Shown: one piece after another, positions 24,365 through 33,046 of the stretch
Position numbering within the stretch: position 1 is the stretch's first letter
How the letters are laid out: each line of letters begins with the position of its first letter
Assembly: GCA_902780695.1 (NCBI GenBank)
Contig: CACZGM010000022.1
Span: forward strand, 1-53,196
Reading direction: 5' to 3'
DNA from: an uncultured Ruminococcus sp.
GTDB taxonomy: Bacteria; Bacillota; Clostridia; Oscillospirales; Ruminococcaceae
Length of the DNA stretch: 53,196 nt
Notes under the pieces: model-generated
What the model saw: the letters and a program-made list of their open reading frames with translations, nothing else
What the model was told of the DNA's origin: nothing
The model's database searches: none
Program-made: the position numbers and the translations under genes

Positions 24365-24393
24365 TTGACAATTGTATTGAATGGTTGTATAAT
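24365..24393 (+). promoter_or_regulatory. Strong sigma-A promoter of the AI-2E family gene
   Basis: Consensus TTGACA (24365-24370), 17-nt spacer, consensus TATAAT (24388-24393). Confidence 0.9.
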
Positions 24394-24402
24394 ACTATTA
24401 TG

Positions 24403-24442
24403 TATAGGCTGTTCGGCGCAGCTTTGTGCAGTATTGCCTATA
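24403..24442 (+). promoter_or_regulatory. Leader hairpin at the transcript start
   Basis: tataggc (24403-24409) pairs with gcctata (24436-24442), with a partly paired interior (ggcgca/tgtgc). The ribosome-binding site (GGAGG) follows 5-10 nt later. The outer arms and position are the same as for the hairpin at 3527-3579. Confidence 0.6.
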
Positions 24443-24458
24443 GGCTTCGGAGGAAATT

Positions 24459-25883
24459 ATGAAATTCTACAAATGGAACAAGCATTATCTCGGCTGGGGC
24501 ATTACGGCATTTGTTGTTATCATAGCCTCGATGCTCGTGCTGATGACGCTTGTGAATATTGAGAAGATAACGGTGAATCTGGGAAATTTCGCCGCTGTTG
24601 TCAGCCCGATAGTTTACGGTTTCGTTATTGCTTACCTGCTTGCTCCCATCGTAGAGGCTTTCGAGAAAAAGATATTCGGAAAGCTGTTCAAAAAATCGGG
24701 TGCGCATTACGAAGAATCCCACAGCGAGAACGAAAAGTATGCTCATCTTAAGGTATATGTCAAGAACAAGCCGGCGCGGATATGCAGCATCACCCTGACA
24801 TTTCTTCTGTTGATCGGGATACTTGTCGGCATAGGAATCGCCATTGTGCCGCAGCTTACAAGCACACTGTCCATGCTGGTGGATAATATTCCGGAGTATC
24901 TGAAGAATCTTAACAACTGGATAAGCAGTGCGTTCAGCAATTACCCGGAGATAATGGAAGAGCTTACCAGCGCTATCAACAACGCAGGTACGACTCTCCG
25001 TAATTTCCTCACCACGCAGATACTTCCGCAGATGGGCGATTATCTGAGCTTTGTGACAAACAGTATCGCAGGTATTGTCGGAATGGTGCTCAACATCGTT
25101 TTCGGCATGGTAGTCGCAATATACTGCCTTTACAGCAAGGAGCTTTTTGCTGCTCAGGCCAAGAAGCTCGTTTACGCGACCCTCAGCATAGCGCGTGCGA
25201 ACAAGATCATATCCTCGCTGCGCAAGATACACCGCTCCTTCGGCAACTTCATTACCGGAACGATCATAGACTCCTTCGTGGTCGGCTGCTTCACCTTCAT
25301 AGTGACAACGCTTTCCGGAGTTCCCTTCTCACTGCTCGTATCGGTCATAATGGGTATAACAAATATTATCCCGTATTTCGGACCGTTCATCGGCATTGTG
25401 CCGTGCCTTTTCCTTATATTCATGGAAAGTCCGTTTATGTGCATAATCTTCACCGTGATCGTGCTTGTGATACAGAACCTCAACGGTAATGTCATAAGCC
25501 CGCGCATACTTGGTGAGAGCACCGGCCTTACGAGCTTCTGGGTAATATTCGCTATCCTTGTGGGTCAGGGAATATTCGGCTTCTGGGGACTTATAATCGG
25601 CATACCGCTGTTCGCGGTAATATACAGCGCTGCAAGGACGTTTATAGGCGAGAAGCTCGAAAAGAGAGGACTGCCGTCCGGCTCGGATGAGTACACGGAT
25701 ATTGAATCGTTCTCGGGCGAAAACGCGGAGCCGGTATCCCTGGCGGAGACCAACGCCGCGGAGCAGAAGCTGAGAGCGGAAAAGGAAGCCGCGGCAAAAG
25801 CCGAGAAGAAGAAAAAGCTGGAAGAACGCAGGTCAAAGCTCATGAACGGGCTTGACAAGATCAAGAACAGACATAACGACTGA
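24459..25883 (+). CDS. AI-2E family transporter (PerM/TqsA-like)
   Basis: 474 aa polytopic membrane protein. About eight helices in the usual 2+1+5 arrangement with a large loop rich in amphipathic helices (about 125-200). The hallmark GFVIAYLLAPIVEAFEKK at the N-terminus, GVPFSLLVSVIMGITNIIPYFGPFIG, and ISPRILGESTGLTSFWVIFAILVGQGIFGFWG are present. Members export autoinducers, ions or other small solutes; substrate unknown. A charged coiled-coil C-terminal tail (about 420-474, EEK/KAEKKKK) is longer than usual. Followed at 45 nt by a PH-domain gene. Confidence 0.93.
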   Translation: MKFYKWNKHYLGWGITAFVVIIASMLVLMTLVNIEKITVNLGNFAAVVSPIVYGFVIAYLLAPIVEAFEKKIFGKLFKKSGAHYEESHSENEKYAHLKVYVKNKPARICSITLTFLLLIGILVGIGIAIVPQLTSTLSMLVDNIPEYLKNLNNWISSAFSNYPEIMEELTSAINNAGTTLRNFLTTQILPQMGDYLSFVTNSIAGIVGMVLNIVFGMVVAIYCLYSKELFAAQAKKLVYATLSIARANKIISSLRKIHRSFGNFITGTIIDSFVVGCFTFIVTTLSGVPFSLLVSVIMGITNIIPYFGPFIGIVPCLFLIFMESPFMCIIFTVIVLVIQNLNGNVISPRILGESTGLTSFWVIFAILVGQGIFGFWGLIIGIPLFAVIYSAARTFIGEKLEKRGLPSGSDEYTDIESFSGENAEPVSLAETNAAEQKLRAEKEAAAKAEKKKKLEERRSKLMNGLDKIKNRHND

Positions 25884-25928
25884 CAGGCGGAGAATACCGC
25901 CGGAAATCCCACGCGGGAGGTAATACCT

Positions 25929-26351
25929 ATGAATATGGAAAAGCTGAAAGCGGACTACGGCAATGTACTGTGGTCCGGAAAGAAGTGCATACTCGGTATG
26001 CCGATATCGTTCACAAGATATGTACTGACGGATACGACCCTTTACACAAGGATCGGTCTGCTGAACATAAAGGAAGATGAGATAGAGCTGTACAGGATAT
26101 TCGACAAGAAGATATCCTTCACGCTCGGACAGCGTATTTTCGGCTGCGGTACCATTGATATCGCGTCGAAGGATATCGACACGCCCGAAAAGAAGCTCAT
26201 ATCCATAAAGAAGCCCAGAGATGTCAAAAGACTTCTCGACACTGCCGTTAAGGAGCAGCGCGACAAGTATTATGTACGCGGAAGGGATATGATCGGCGGT
26301 CACGTCGATTCCGACCACGACATAATGCAGGATGATTTTACCGAAATATGA
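25929..26351 (+). CDS. PH-domain (bPH_2-like) cytosolic protein
   Basis: 140 aa, no signal or membrane helix. The segment YVLTDTTLYTRIGLLNIKEDEIELYRIFDKKISFTLGQRIFGCGTIDIAS is the typical bacterial PH-like fold seen in YdbS/YdbT proteins, though here without their membrane helices. KKPRDVKRLLDTAVKEQR closes the domain. GGGAGG precedes the ATG. Likely in the same unit as the AI-2E family gene. Role unknown. Confidence 0.8.
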   Translation: MNMEKLKADYGNVLWSGKKCILGMPISFTRYVLTDTTLYTRIGLLNIKEDEIELYRIFDKKISFTLGQRIFGCGTIDIASKDIDTPEKKLISIKKPRDVKRLLDTAVKEQRDKYYVRGRDMIGGHVDSDHDIMQDDFTEI

Positions 26352-26579
26352 TAGGGCGCAAATCTGAAAGTTGTGCAGGTTTCACGAAATTTGTGGAAAA
26401 CGGCAAAAAATTCAAAAAACCGCGTCACCTTTCGGGTATAAAAAGCGTTTTATTATATAGAGGGTGTCTCCGGATTTCATGTTCGAGAGGACAGGCTGCC
26501 GGAGCTGCCCTAAACAGCGGATATTCCGCACGAGAGATATTTTAACCGAAGGATTCGGAAAAGGAAAGGATTTGAAAAC
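26352..26579 (+). other. Leader region of the dockerin protein, possibly structured
   Basis: 228 nt without a gene. The 5' part is A-rich; around 26451 there is a TATTAT box without a good -35. A stem ctccgg/ccggag (26468-26473 with 26499-26504) encloses 25 nt and is followed by further short GC pairings before the AAAGGAAAGG ribosome-binding site. No riboswitch consensus that I recognise. Confidence 0.4.
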
Positions 26580-28964
26580 ATGAACAAGCTTCTGAGAAAA
26601 GCAGCGGCATTCATCACTGCGGGACTCATGGCTTCTGCGAGCTTTGGCGCGGAATGTTACGCCGAGAGCGCAAAGCAGTACACTGCGTCCGCAGAGCTGA
26701 ATTACGCAGCTACCGTCGCAAAACCGACGTATGCCGTCAAGGGTACGGCGGGTGTCAGAAAGATCAAGCTTTCGACAAGCACGTCGGGTGCCACGATCTA
26801 CTACACCACCAACGGCAAGACGCCCACGACCAAGAGCAAGAAATATACCGGAGGTTTTCTGCAGATCACCAAAGCAACAAAGATCTGCGCTATCGCGGTA
26901 AAGGGCTCCTCCAAGAGCGCGACCATGGTAAAGACCTTCAACGTTGCCACCAAGTACGGAGATGTTACAGGTGACGGCGTTATAAATCAGACCGACTATA
27001 CAAGACTTAAGAACTTCCTTGAGGGCAAGACCTCCTATATTTGCAAGGACAACGCGGACTGCGACGGCAGCGGCGGAATCTCTTCCAAGGATCTCACCGT
27101 TCTGTCTCAGTACCTCAGCGGAAAGATAAGCAGACTTCCGAGTTCTCCCATAGCTACCGTGAAGAAGCCGACCGCGACCAAGGCAAAGATCTACGGCGGC
27201 ATGAGGATAACACTCAAGACCACGGTAAGCGGCGGAACCATCTACTACACCACCAACGGCTCGACACCCACAACAAACAGCACAAGATATTCTTCGCCCT
27301 TCACCCTCACCGATTCCAGGACTATAAAGGCTATAGTTTACAAGAACGGTGAATCGAGCAGCGTGCTTACATTCAGTGCCGATGTCGGGACAACACAGTC
27401 CGTTCAGGCTGACAAGAATTCATCTACAACATATAACGAACCCATTGAAGTAAGACTCTCGTGCTATACTTCAAACTCTCTCATCTACTACACCACAGAC
27501 GGATCCGACCCGAGAACCAGCTCCACAACAAAGAGCTACTCAAGCGCGATAAAGTTAAGCCAGGATACAACGATCAAGGCTTACGCACGCAGCAAGGGCA
27601 ACGTTGACAGCGAGGTTTCTACTTTCAGCTACAGAGTAAACGGCGGCTTTACGATCAGCGGTACCGTATGGGACGACACTCCGGGCTCGACATCGTCCAC
27701 AAGCTCCTCCTATAACTCAAGCAGCACAATGACCGCAAACGGTCAGAAGACCTCCAACGAACCCGGCATCAGCGGAATAGCTGTATATCTTATAAATTCT
27801 ACGACAAATGCCGAGGACGCTCCCAACCGTTATGTTCAGAGGACCGTAACGGATTACAACGGTAACTACACGTTCAGCGGCCTTACTCAGGGAACCAACT
27901 ACAAGGTAGTATTTGAGTACAACTATCAGAAGTACCGTGCGTATGCCAACATCGTTTCCGGAGGAAACCAGGCTGTCTGCGCGACCAGAATACCCGATAT
28001 CAAGATAGAGGATAACGGCGCGTACGTCGTAAGCGGCTACAGCGAGTCTTATCTGAACAACATCACAAGCTACAGCAACGCGATAAGCAGCAGCAACTAC
28101 ACCGCTTACGCGATAACAAGCAACTCCTTCAGCAGCACCAACAACAGTGTAAACCTTGCGCTGATCTCCAAGAACTACGGCGTACTCACTCTCGATATGA
28201 GCGTATCCGGAGCTGCCAACAACAAGATCGCGAACGGCAAGAAGCTTACATACACGCTCACTCTTTCAAACTACTCTCCCGTAGCGTCCACAATACTCTC
28301 CGACTGTGAGATAGCTGTATATCTTACCGATGTATTCAGCGACTACAACCTCAACCAGAGAACGGCATCTCTCAATACCAACAGCGGCTATATGGGCAAC
28401 GGCGCAAGATATCTGCTCTTCACCGACTTTGTCGGATCGGGCGGACTCGCACCCGGAAAGACGGCTACAATATCGTTTGAGGCACTTGTTGATGCCGATC
28501 CCAACACCCGTATCGAAGCATACGCCGAGGTAATTTCTTATCGCTTTGCGACATCGTGCTATGATTACTACTCGATGCCCGGCAATATGAGCAATTTCAG
28601 AGTAAGCCAGAACGATGAGGCTTCCACTCCCGTGATCACAGTTACCGCGGGCAGCGGAGAGACAACACAGACGATAAGCGCTATTACAGCGAGAACAGCT
28701 GTTGAGGTAGGCGCCTCCGACGATTATCTGATGTTCGTTGTCGAGAACTGCACATCGCAGAACGATATACTGCCCGGTGAAATGAGCCCGCAGAACTGTC
28801 TGACATACACACCGACCTACACCGCGGTAAACGGCAATCTGTATGTTAAAGTCACGGTTTACGGAAACTATCCCGGTGAGGTATCGATCCCGTTCTATCT
28901 GAGAAAGGATCCATCCAAGTCTGTAGTGCTTTACGCAACAGTCTATAACGGACGCTTCAATTAA
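26580..28964 (+). CDS. Secreted dockerin protein with chitobiase C-terminal-like and SdrD-like domains
   Basis: 794 aa. Signal peptide 1-28. Three chitobiase/beta-hexosaminidase C-terminal-like repeats (about 48-120, 194-266 and 274-350) with IYYTTNG/DG(K/S)(T/D)P signatures. A type I dockerin lies between the first and second (about 126-184) with two calcium loops (DVTGDGVINQTDY and DCDGSGGISSKDL) followed by LKNFLEG/LSQYLSG helices. Then an SdrD-B/Cna-B-like module (about 357-465, ISGTVWDD...GISGIAVYL...TDYNGNYTFSGL) and a C-terminal beta region. No catalytic domain. The dockerin suggests attachment to a cohesin scaffold; its internal place is unusual. Confidence 0.88.
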   Translation: MNKLLRKAAAFITAGLMASASFGAECYAESAKQYTASAELNYAATVAKPTYAVKGTAGVRKIKLSTSTSGATIYYTTNGKTPTTKSKKYTGGFLQITKATKICAIAVKGSSKSATMVKTFNVATKYGDVTGDGVINQTDYTRLKNFLEGKTSYICKDNADCDGSGGISSKDLTVLSQYLSGKISRLPSSPIATVKKPTATKAKIYGGMRITLKTTVSGGTIYYTTNGSTPTTNSTRYSSPFTLTDSRTIKAIVYKNGESSSVLTFSADVGTTQSVQADKNSSTTYNEPIEVRLSCYTSNSLIYYTTDGSDPRTSSTTKSYSSAIKLSQDTTIKAYARSKGNVDSEVSTFSYRVNGGFTISGTVWDDTPGSTSSTSSSYNSSSTMTANGQKTSNEPGISGIAVYLINSTTNAEDAPNRYVQRTVTDYNGNYTFSGLTQGTNYKVVFEYNYQKYRAYANIVSGGNQAVCATRIPDIKIEDNGAYVVSGYSESYLNNITSYSNAISSSNYTAYAITSNSFSSTNNSVNLALISKNYGVLTLDMSVSGAANNKIANGKKLTYTLTLSNYSPVASTILSDCEIAVYLTDVFSDYNLNQRTASLNTNSGYMGNGARYLLFTDFVGSGGLAPGKTATISFEALVDADPNTRIEAYAEVISYRFATSCYDYYSMPGNMSNFRVSQNDEASTPVITVTAGSGETTQTISAITARTAVEVGASDDYLMFVVENCTSQNDILPGEMSPQNCLTYTPTYTAVNGNLYVKVTVYGNYPGEVSIPFYLRKDPSKSVVLYATVYNGRFN

Positions 28965-28986
28965 ACCGCATAAGTAAATATGCCTT

Positions 28987-29022
28987 CCCGCGGACGCAGA
29001 AATGTGTCCGCGGGTTTCTTTT
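28987..29022 (+). terminator. Terminator of the dockerin gene
   Basis: cccgcggacgc (28987-28997) pairs with gtgtccgcggg (29004-29014) with one wobble, followed by tttctttt. Confidence 0.88.
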
Positions 29023-29069
29023 GCAAAATGTACAAAAAGGGAACGAAAAATTTGTATAAATTACCGCCC

Positions 29070-29098
29070 TTGTGCAAAATTGTGTTTACTGCTATAAT
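29070..29098 (+). promoter_or_regulatory. Promoter of the GH94 gene
   Basis: TTGTGC (29070-29075), 17-nt spacer, TATAAT (29093-29098). Confidence 0.7.
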
Positions 29099-29187
29099 GG
29101 TAATATACGGTGACCGAGGACAGCGGCTGAAAACCGGTGAAAACGATTGCGGTACACCGCCTACATTGCAAAGGAGGTCAAAAGCTA

Positions 29188-31569
29188 ATGAACTACGGCT
29201 TTTTCGACGAAAAAAACAAGGAATATGTCATCACAAGACCCGATACCCCGTCCGCATGGGCAAACTATTTAGGCTCGCCCGAATACGGCGCGATAATCTC
29301 CAATAACGCAGGCGGTTACAGCTTCGTTAAGTCCGGCGCAAACGGACGAATAATCCGTTACCGCTTCAATTCCGTGGCTACCGATCAGCCCGGACGCTAT
29401 ATCTATATCCGTGACGCGGAGACCGGTGATTACTGGTCTGCATCGTGGTCGCCCGTATGCAAGCCTCTCGACAGCTACAAGAGCGAGTGCAGACACGGCA
29501 CGGCTTATACTATCATCACTTCCGAGTATTCGGATATCAAGTCCGAGACACTGTACTATGTACCGAAAGATGCTACCTACGAGGTATGGCGCTCGAAGAT
29601 CACAAATACGGGCGACAAGCCCCGCAAGCTCGCGGTAACCGGATACTGCGAATTCGTAAACGACAACAATTATGAGCAGGATCAGGTAAACCTCCAGTAC
29701 ACCCTGTTCATCACACATACCTATTTCAAGGGCAACTATGTTCTCCAGAAGCAGAACGAGATTTTCCAGAATCCCAACAACAACCGCTTCCTCGGTCTTG
29801 CTCTCCAGAAGATCGACAAGTACTGCGGCGACAGAGACAAGTTTGTCGGCAGCTACCACAGCTATGCCAACCCCGTAGGCGCTTCGGCGGATCTCAACAA
29901 TGACCTCAACTTCAACACCAACTCCTGCGGCGCTCTCCAGTCCGACATCACACTCGCTCCCGGCGAGACCAAGGAATTCGTATATCTGCTCGGTCAGAAG
30001 CCCGAGGCGGAAGCGGAGAAGATAATCGCAAGATATGAGAAGCCCGGCATATGCGACGAGGAGCTTGAAATACTGAAAAAATACTGGCACAGCAAGCTCG
30101 ACAATCTCCAGGTACACACCCCCGACGAGAACTTCAACAATATCGTCAATGTATGGAACGCTTACAACTGCTTTATCACCTTCACATGGTCGAGAGCGGC
30201 TTCGTTCCAGTACTGCGGTCTGCGCAACGGCTTCGGCTACCGCGACACGGTACAGGATATCCAGGGTATAATCCACCTTGCGCCCGAAATGGCAAAGAAG
30301 CAGATAGTATTCATGCTTTCCGCACAGGTTACGAACGGCGCGGGTCTTCCGCTCGTCAAGTACACTCACAAGGCGGGCGAGGAGAACACTCCCGACGATC
30401 CCGATTATGTAAAGGAAACAGGTCACCCGAGCTACCGCGCGGACGATGCTCTCTGGCTGTTCCCGACGATATACAAGTATATCTCCGAAAGCGGCGACAG
30501 CGCGTTCCTCGATGAGGTGATCTTCTACGCGAACAACGGCGAGAAGGATACCGTTTACGATCATCTCAAGAGAGCAATCAAGTTCTCCATGGACAATCTC
30601 GGCGCACACGGAATGCCCGCAGGTCTGCACGCCGACTGGAACGACTGCCTGCGTCTCGGCAAGCTCGGCGAGTCCACATTCGTTGCGTTCCAGCTTGTTT
30701 ACGCTATCAAGATACTCCGCGGCTACGCAGAGGAAAAGGGCGACAGCGAATATATCAAGTACCTCGATGAAACAATGGCGAAGCTCGACAAGATACTTGC
30801 CGACTGCTGGAACGAGGACAGATGGATCCGCGGTTACAAGGAGGACGGCACTGTTATCGGTCAGCGCACCGATCCCGAGGCAAATATGTGGCTCAATCCG
30901 CAGTCATGGTCCGTTATTTCCGGCTATGCTTCTCCCGAACAGGCAGAGAAGGCTATGGACAGCGTAGAGCGTGAGCTCAACACACCTTACGGTGCAATGG
31001 TAATGTATCCGCCGTACAACAAGCACGGCTTTGACGGAGCCCTTATGCAGTGCTTCAATGCCTGCACAAAGGAGAACGCGGGTATATTCTCGCAGCCGCA
31101 GGGCTGGCTGATACTCGCGGAGTCCAAGCTCGGACACGGCGACAGAGCATACAAGTACTGGAAGGAAGCATCTCCCGCAACATATAATGACAAGGCGGAG
31201 CTCCGCGTTCTCGAACCGTATGTATTCGGTCAGTTCGTTGAGGGCAAGGACAGCCCGTTTGCAGGACGCGCACACGTTCACTGGCTCACAGGTACCGCTT
31301 CCACGGTAATGGTAGGTACAACAGAGGGCATCCTCGGTCTCAATCCCGAAACAGAGGGACTTGTTATCGACCCGTCTATCCCGTCCGAGTGGAAGGAATA
31401 CACAATGGATAAGACCTTCCGCGGCAAGAAGCTGCACGTTACGGTAAAGAACCCGAACGGCAGCCAGCACGGAGTAAAGAGCGTCACCGTAAACGGTCAG
31501 AAGCTCGGCGGCAAGCTGATCGAGGATTCTATCCTCAAGGAAGAGAACGAAGTTATTATAGAAATGTGA
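29188..31569 (+). CDS. GH94 glycoside phosphorylase (cellobiose/chitobiose phosphorylase-like)
   Basis: 793 aa cytosolic enzyme, full family length. It cleaves a beta-linked disaccharide with phosphate to give sugar 1-phosphate, saving ATP. Recognised by NYGFFDEKNKEYVITRPDTP, ISNNAGGYSF, GFGYRDTVQDIQG, the catalytic-acid region HADWNDCLRLG, KENAGIFSQPQGW (phosphate-site region) and HVHWLTGTASTVMV. The motifs are shared by cellobiose and N,N'-diacetylchitobiose phosphorylases, so I leave the substrate open; the ecology hinted by the dockerin favours cellobiose. The start at 29188 has a perfect AGGAGG; the upstream ATG at 29137 does not. It has its own promoter after the dockerin gene terminator. 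Confidence 0.93.
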   Translation: MNYGFFDEKNKEYVITRPDTPSAWANYLGSPEYGAIISNNAGGYSFVKSGANGRIIRYRFNSVATDQPGRYIYIRDAETGDYWSASWSPVCKPLDSYKSECRHGTAYTIITSEYSDIKSETLYYVPKDATYEVWRSKITNTGDKPRKLAVTGYCEFVNDNNYEQDQVNLQYTLFITHTYFKGNYVLQKQNEIFQNPNNNRFLGLALQKIDKYCGDRDKFVGSYHSYANPVGASADLNNDLNFNTNSCGALQSDITLAPGETKEFVYLLGQKPEAEAEKIIARYEKPGICDEELEILKKYWHSKLDNLQVHTPDENFNNIVNVWNAYNCFITFTWSRAASFQYCGLRNGFGYRDTVQDIQGIIHLAPEMAKKQIVFMLSAQVTNGAGLPLVKYTHKAGEENTPDDPDYVKETGHPSYRADDALWLFPTIYKYISESGDSAFLDEVIFYANNGEKDTVYDHLKRAIKFSMDNLGAHGMPAGLHADWNDCLRLGKLGESTFVAFQLVYAIKILRGYAEEKGDSEYIKYLDETMAKLDKILADCWNEDRWIRGYKEDGTVIGQRTDPEANMWLNPQSWSVISGYASPEQAEKAMDSVERELNTPYGAMVMYPPYNKHGFDGALMQCFNACTKENAGIFSQPQGWLILAESKLGHGDRAYKYWKEASPATYNDKAELRVLEPYVFGQFVEGKDSPFAGRAHVHWLTGTASTVMVGTTEGILGLNPETEGLVIDPSIPSEWKEYTMDKTFRGKKLHVTVKNPNGSQHGVKSVTVNGQKLGGKLIEDSILKEENEVIIEM

Positions 31570-31597
31570 TAAAGGCGCTTACGCGCATGAGAGGAAG

Positions 31598-31621
31598 AAC
31601 CCTTTCTTGAAAGAAAGGGTT
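31598..31621. terminator. Hairpin after the GH94 gene
   Basis: aaccctttctt/aagaaagggtt, near-perfect 11-bp arms with almost no loop, then ccccctctcaaactctccc. No T tract; this looks like one of the short intergenic hairpins also seen at 44420, possibly protecting the 3' end. Confidence 0.5.
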
Positions 31622-31667
31622 CCCCCTCTCAAACTCTCCCATTTACAAAGAACTTTTTGACATTTTT

Positions 31668-31691
31668 CCCCCGTCTGAACAAAGACGGGGG
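31668..31691 (+). promoter_or_regulatory. GC hairpin in the pgsA leader
   Basis: cccccgtct (31668-31676) pairs with agacggggg (31683-31691), 6-nt loop, 16 nt before the GGAG site of pgsA. It resembles the hairpin before popT at 6306. Confidence 0.5.
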
Positions 31692-31720
31692 ATTGTGCCG
31701 ATTATTGGAGATAAGATCTT

Positions 31721-32296
31721 ATGAATTTAGCAAATAAGCTGACCCTTTTCAGAGTGATACTTGTGCCGTTCTTTATCGCGGCACTGATGCTGCCGTTTAT
31801 CCCGTTCGGGTACACGATAGCTCTTGTGATATTCGCTCTTGCAAGTATCACCGATATGCTCGACGGCAAGGTAGCAAGAAAATACAACATGATAACCGAT
31901 CTCGGCAAATTCCTTGACCCGCTCGCGGATAAGGTGCTTGTGGCAGCGGCGCTGATATGCTTTACGGAGCTCGGGTATGCGCCGGCATGGGCAGTTTGGC
32001 TTATAATGGCGCGGGAATTTATGGTGTCGGGAATAAGGCTCGTAGCAGCAGGCAGCAAGGAAAAGATCGTTATTGCAGCCAATATCTGGGGCAAGCTCAA
32101 AACCGCTTCCACAATGGTCGCGATATGTCTTATACTGATCATGCATATACTGACTGACGATTTCGGCATTTTTACGGGAATGCCCGTTCAGATCATAACC
32201 GATGTCCTTATTTATATCTGCACGTTCCTTACCGTGCTTTCGGGTGTGATCTATCTGTATGATTACAGAGCCGTGTTCAAGGGTACCGAGCATTGA
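31721..32296 (+). CDS. pgsA: CDP-diacylglycerol-glycerol-3-phosphate 3-phosphatidyltransferase
   Basis: 191 aa membrane enzyme that makes phosphatidylglycerol phosphate, the committed step to anionic phospholipids. The CDP-alcohol phosphotransferase motif DGKVARKYNMITDLGKFLDPLADK (metal-binding Asps of D-G-x2-A-R-x8-G-x3-D-x3-D) is at about 48-71. N-terminal ANKLTLFRVILVPFF is typical of PgsA. About five helices. Its stop overlaps the TTG start of the next gene. Confidence 0.95.
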   Translation: MNLANKLTLFRVILVPFFIAALMLPFIPFGYTIALVIFALASITDMLDGKVARKYNMITDLGKFLDPLADKVLVAAALICFTELGYAPAWAVWLIMAREFMVSGIRLVAAGSKEKIVIAANIWGKLKTASTMVAICLILIMHILTDDFGIFTGMPVQIITDVLIYICTFLTVLSGVIYLYDYRAVFKGTEH

Positions 32297-32856
32297 AAAA
32301 CATTCTTATCGCGGCGCGGACTGCCGAAGCCTGCAAAACTCTTGCCGGATTCATCAACGGCGGCGATTATGAAGTCACCACAGCTTCCGACGGTATGACG
32401 ATACGCAGTATTGATATCGGCAGATTCGACTATATATTCATATCGGTGCCGCTCGAAAACGAGAACGGGTTTGAGCTTATGTCCGAGCTGCGCAGACGCA
32501 CCGACGCACACCTTATCGCGATCGTGCGTGAGGAAGCTGCCGATGCCGCGGCTAAGAGGCTGTCGGAAACAGGTGCATTCATAGTCACCAAGCCCGTGTT
32601 CAAAAGCTCGCTCATGCAGGCTATCCGCTTCTGTGAGACCCACGCGGATAACGAGATGATCTTCCGCAGACGCATCGCAGAGCTTGAACAGCAGGCGGAG
32701 CGGGATAAGAAGCTGAACCGCGCCAAGCTCATCGTAATGACGAAGGAACAGCTCTCCGAAGACGAGGCGCACCGCCGCATACAGAAGCTCGCAATGAATA
32801 TGCGTGTGTCGCAGTACGAGGTCGCCGAGGATATCATCAACGGATTGCTGATATAA
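32293..32856 (+). CDS. ANTAR-domain regulator with a pseudo-receiver
   Basis: 187 aa. The N-terminal receiver-like fold lacks the phospho-acceptor: the FDYIFISVPLENENG strand has Ser51 where Asp is expected, and the N-terminal acidic pair is missing (NILIAAR), though Lys100 (IVTKPV) remains. A coiled-coil (about 115-140, RRRIAELEQQAERDKKL) leads to the C-terminal ANTAR RNA-binding domain (LIVMTKEQLSEDEAHRRIQKLAMNMRVSQYEVAEDIING), which in known proteins binds paired hexaloop hairpins to prevent termination. Starts at TTG overlapping the pgsA stop (TTGA). It likely acts without phosphorylation, perhaps through a partner. Confidence 0.86.
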   Translation: MKNILIAARTAEACKTLAGFINGGDYEVTTASDGMTIRSIDIGRFDYIFISVPLENENGFELMSELRRRTDAHLIAIVREEAADAAAKRLSETGAFIVTKPVFKSSLMQAIRFCETHADNEMIFRRRIAELEQQAERDKKLNRAKLIVMTKEQLSEDEAHRRIQKLAMNMRVSQYEVAEDIINGLLI

Positions 32857-32969
32857 GGCGCAATAACAAACTACAGACGTGCTCCGCGCATAATGCACGA
32901 AAAACCGCAGTGAAATATGTTAAAATCACTAAATCGTTTACATGGGCTTTGTTTGGGGCCGCAGCTCTA

Positions 32970-32998
32970 TTGACACGGCGGGAAAATTATGCTATACT
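32970..32998 (+). promoter_or_regulatory. Sigma-A promoter of the small membrane protein pair
   Basis: Consensus TTGACA (32970-32975), 17-nt spacer, TATACT (32993-32998). Confidence 0.85.
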
Positions 32999-33046
32999 TA
33001 ACTGTGTGGCATTATGCTTACTTTTATAATGAAACGAGGTTTTTTT

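Noticed and set aside
26352-26579. Riboswitch in the dockerin-protein leader
   Set aside because: Some stems are possible but no conserved core of the cyclic-di-GMP, SAM, TPP or other classes I know is visible.
29269-30630. Long antisense open frame (453 codons) opposite the GH94 gene
   Set aside because: The sense strand holds full-length GH94 motifs; the antisense frame arises from codon bias.
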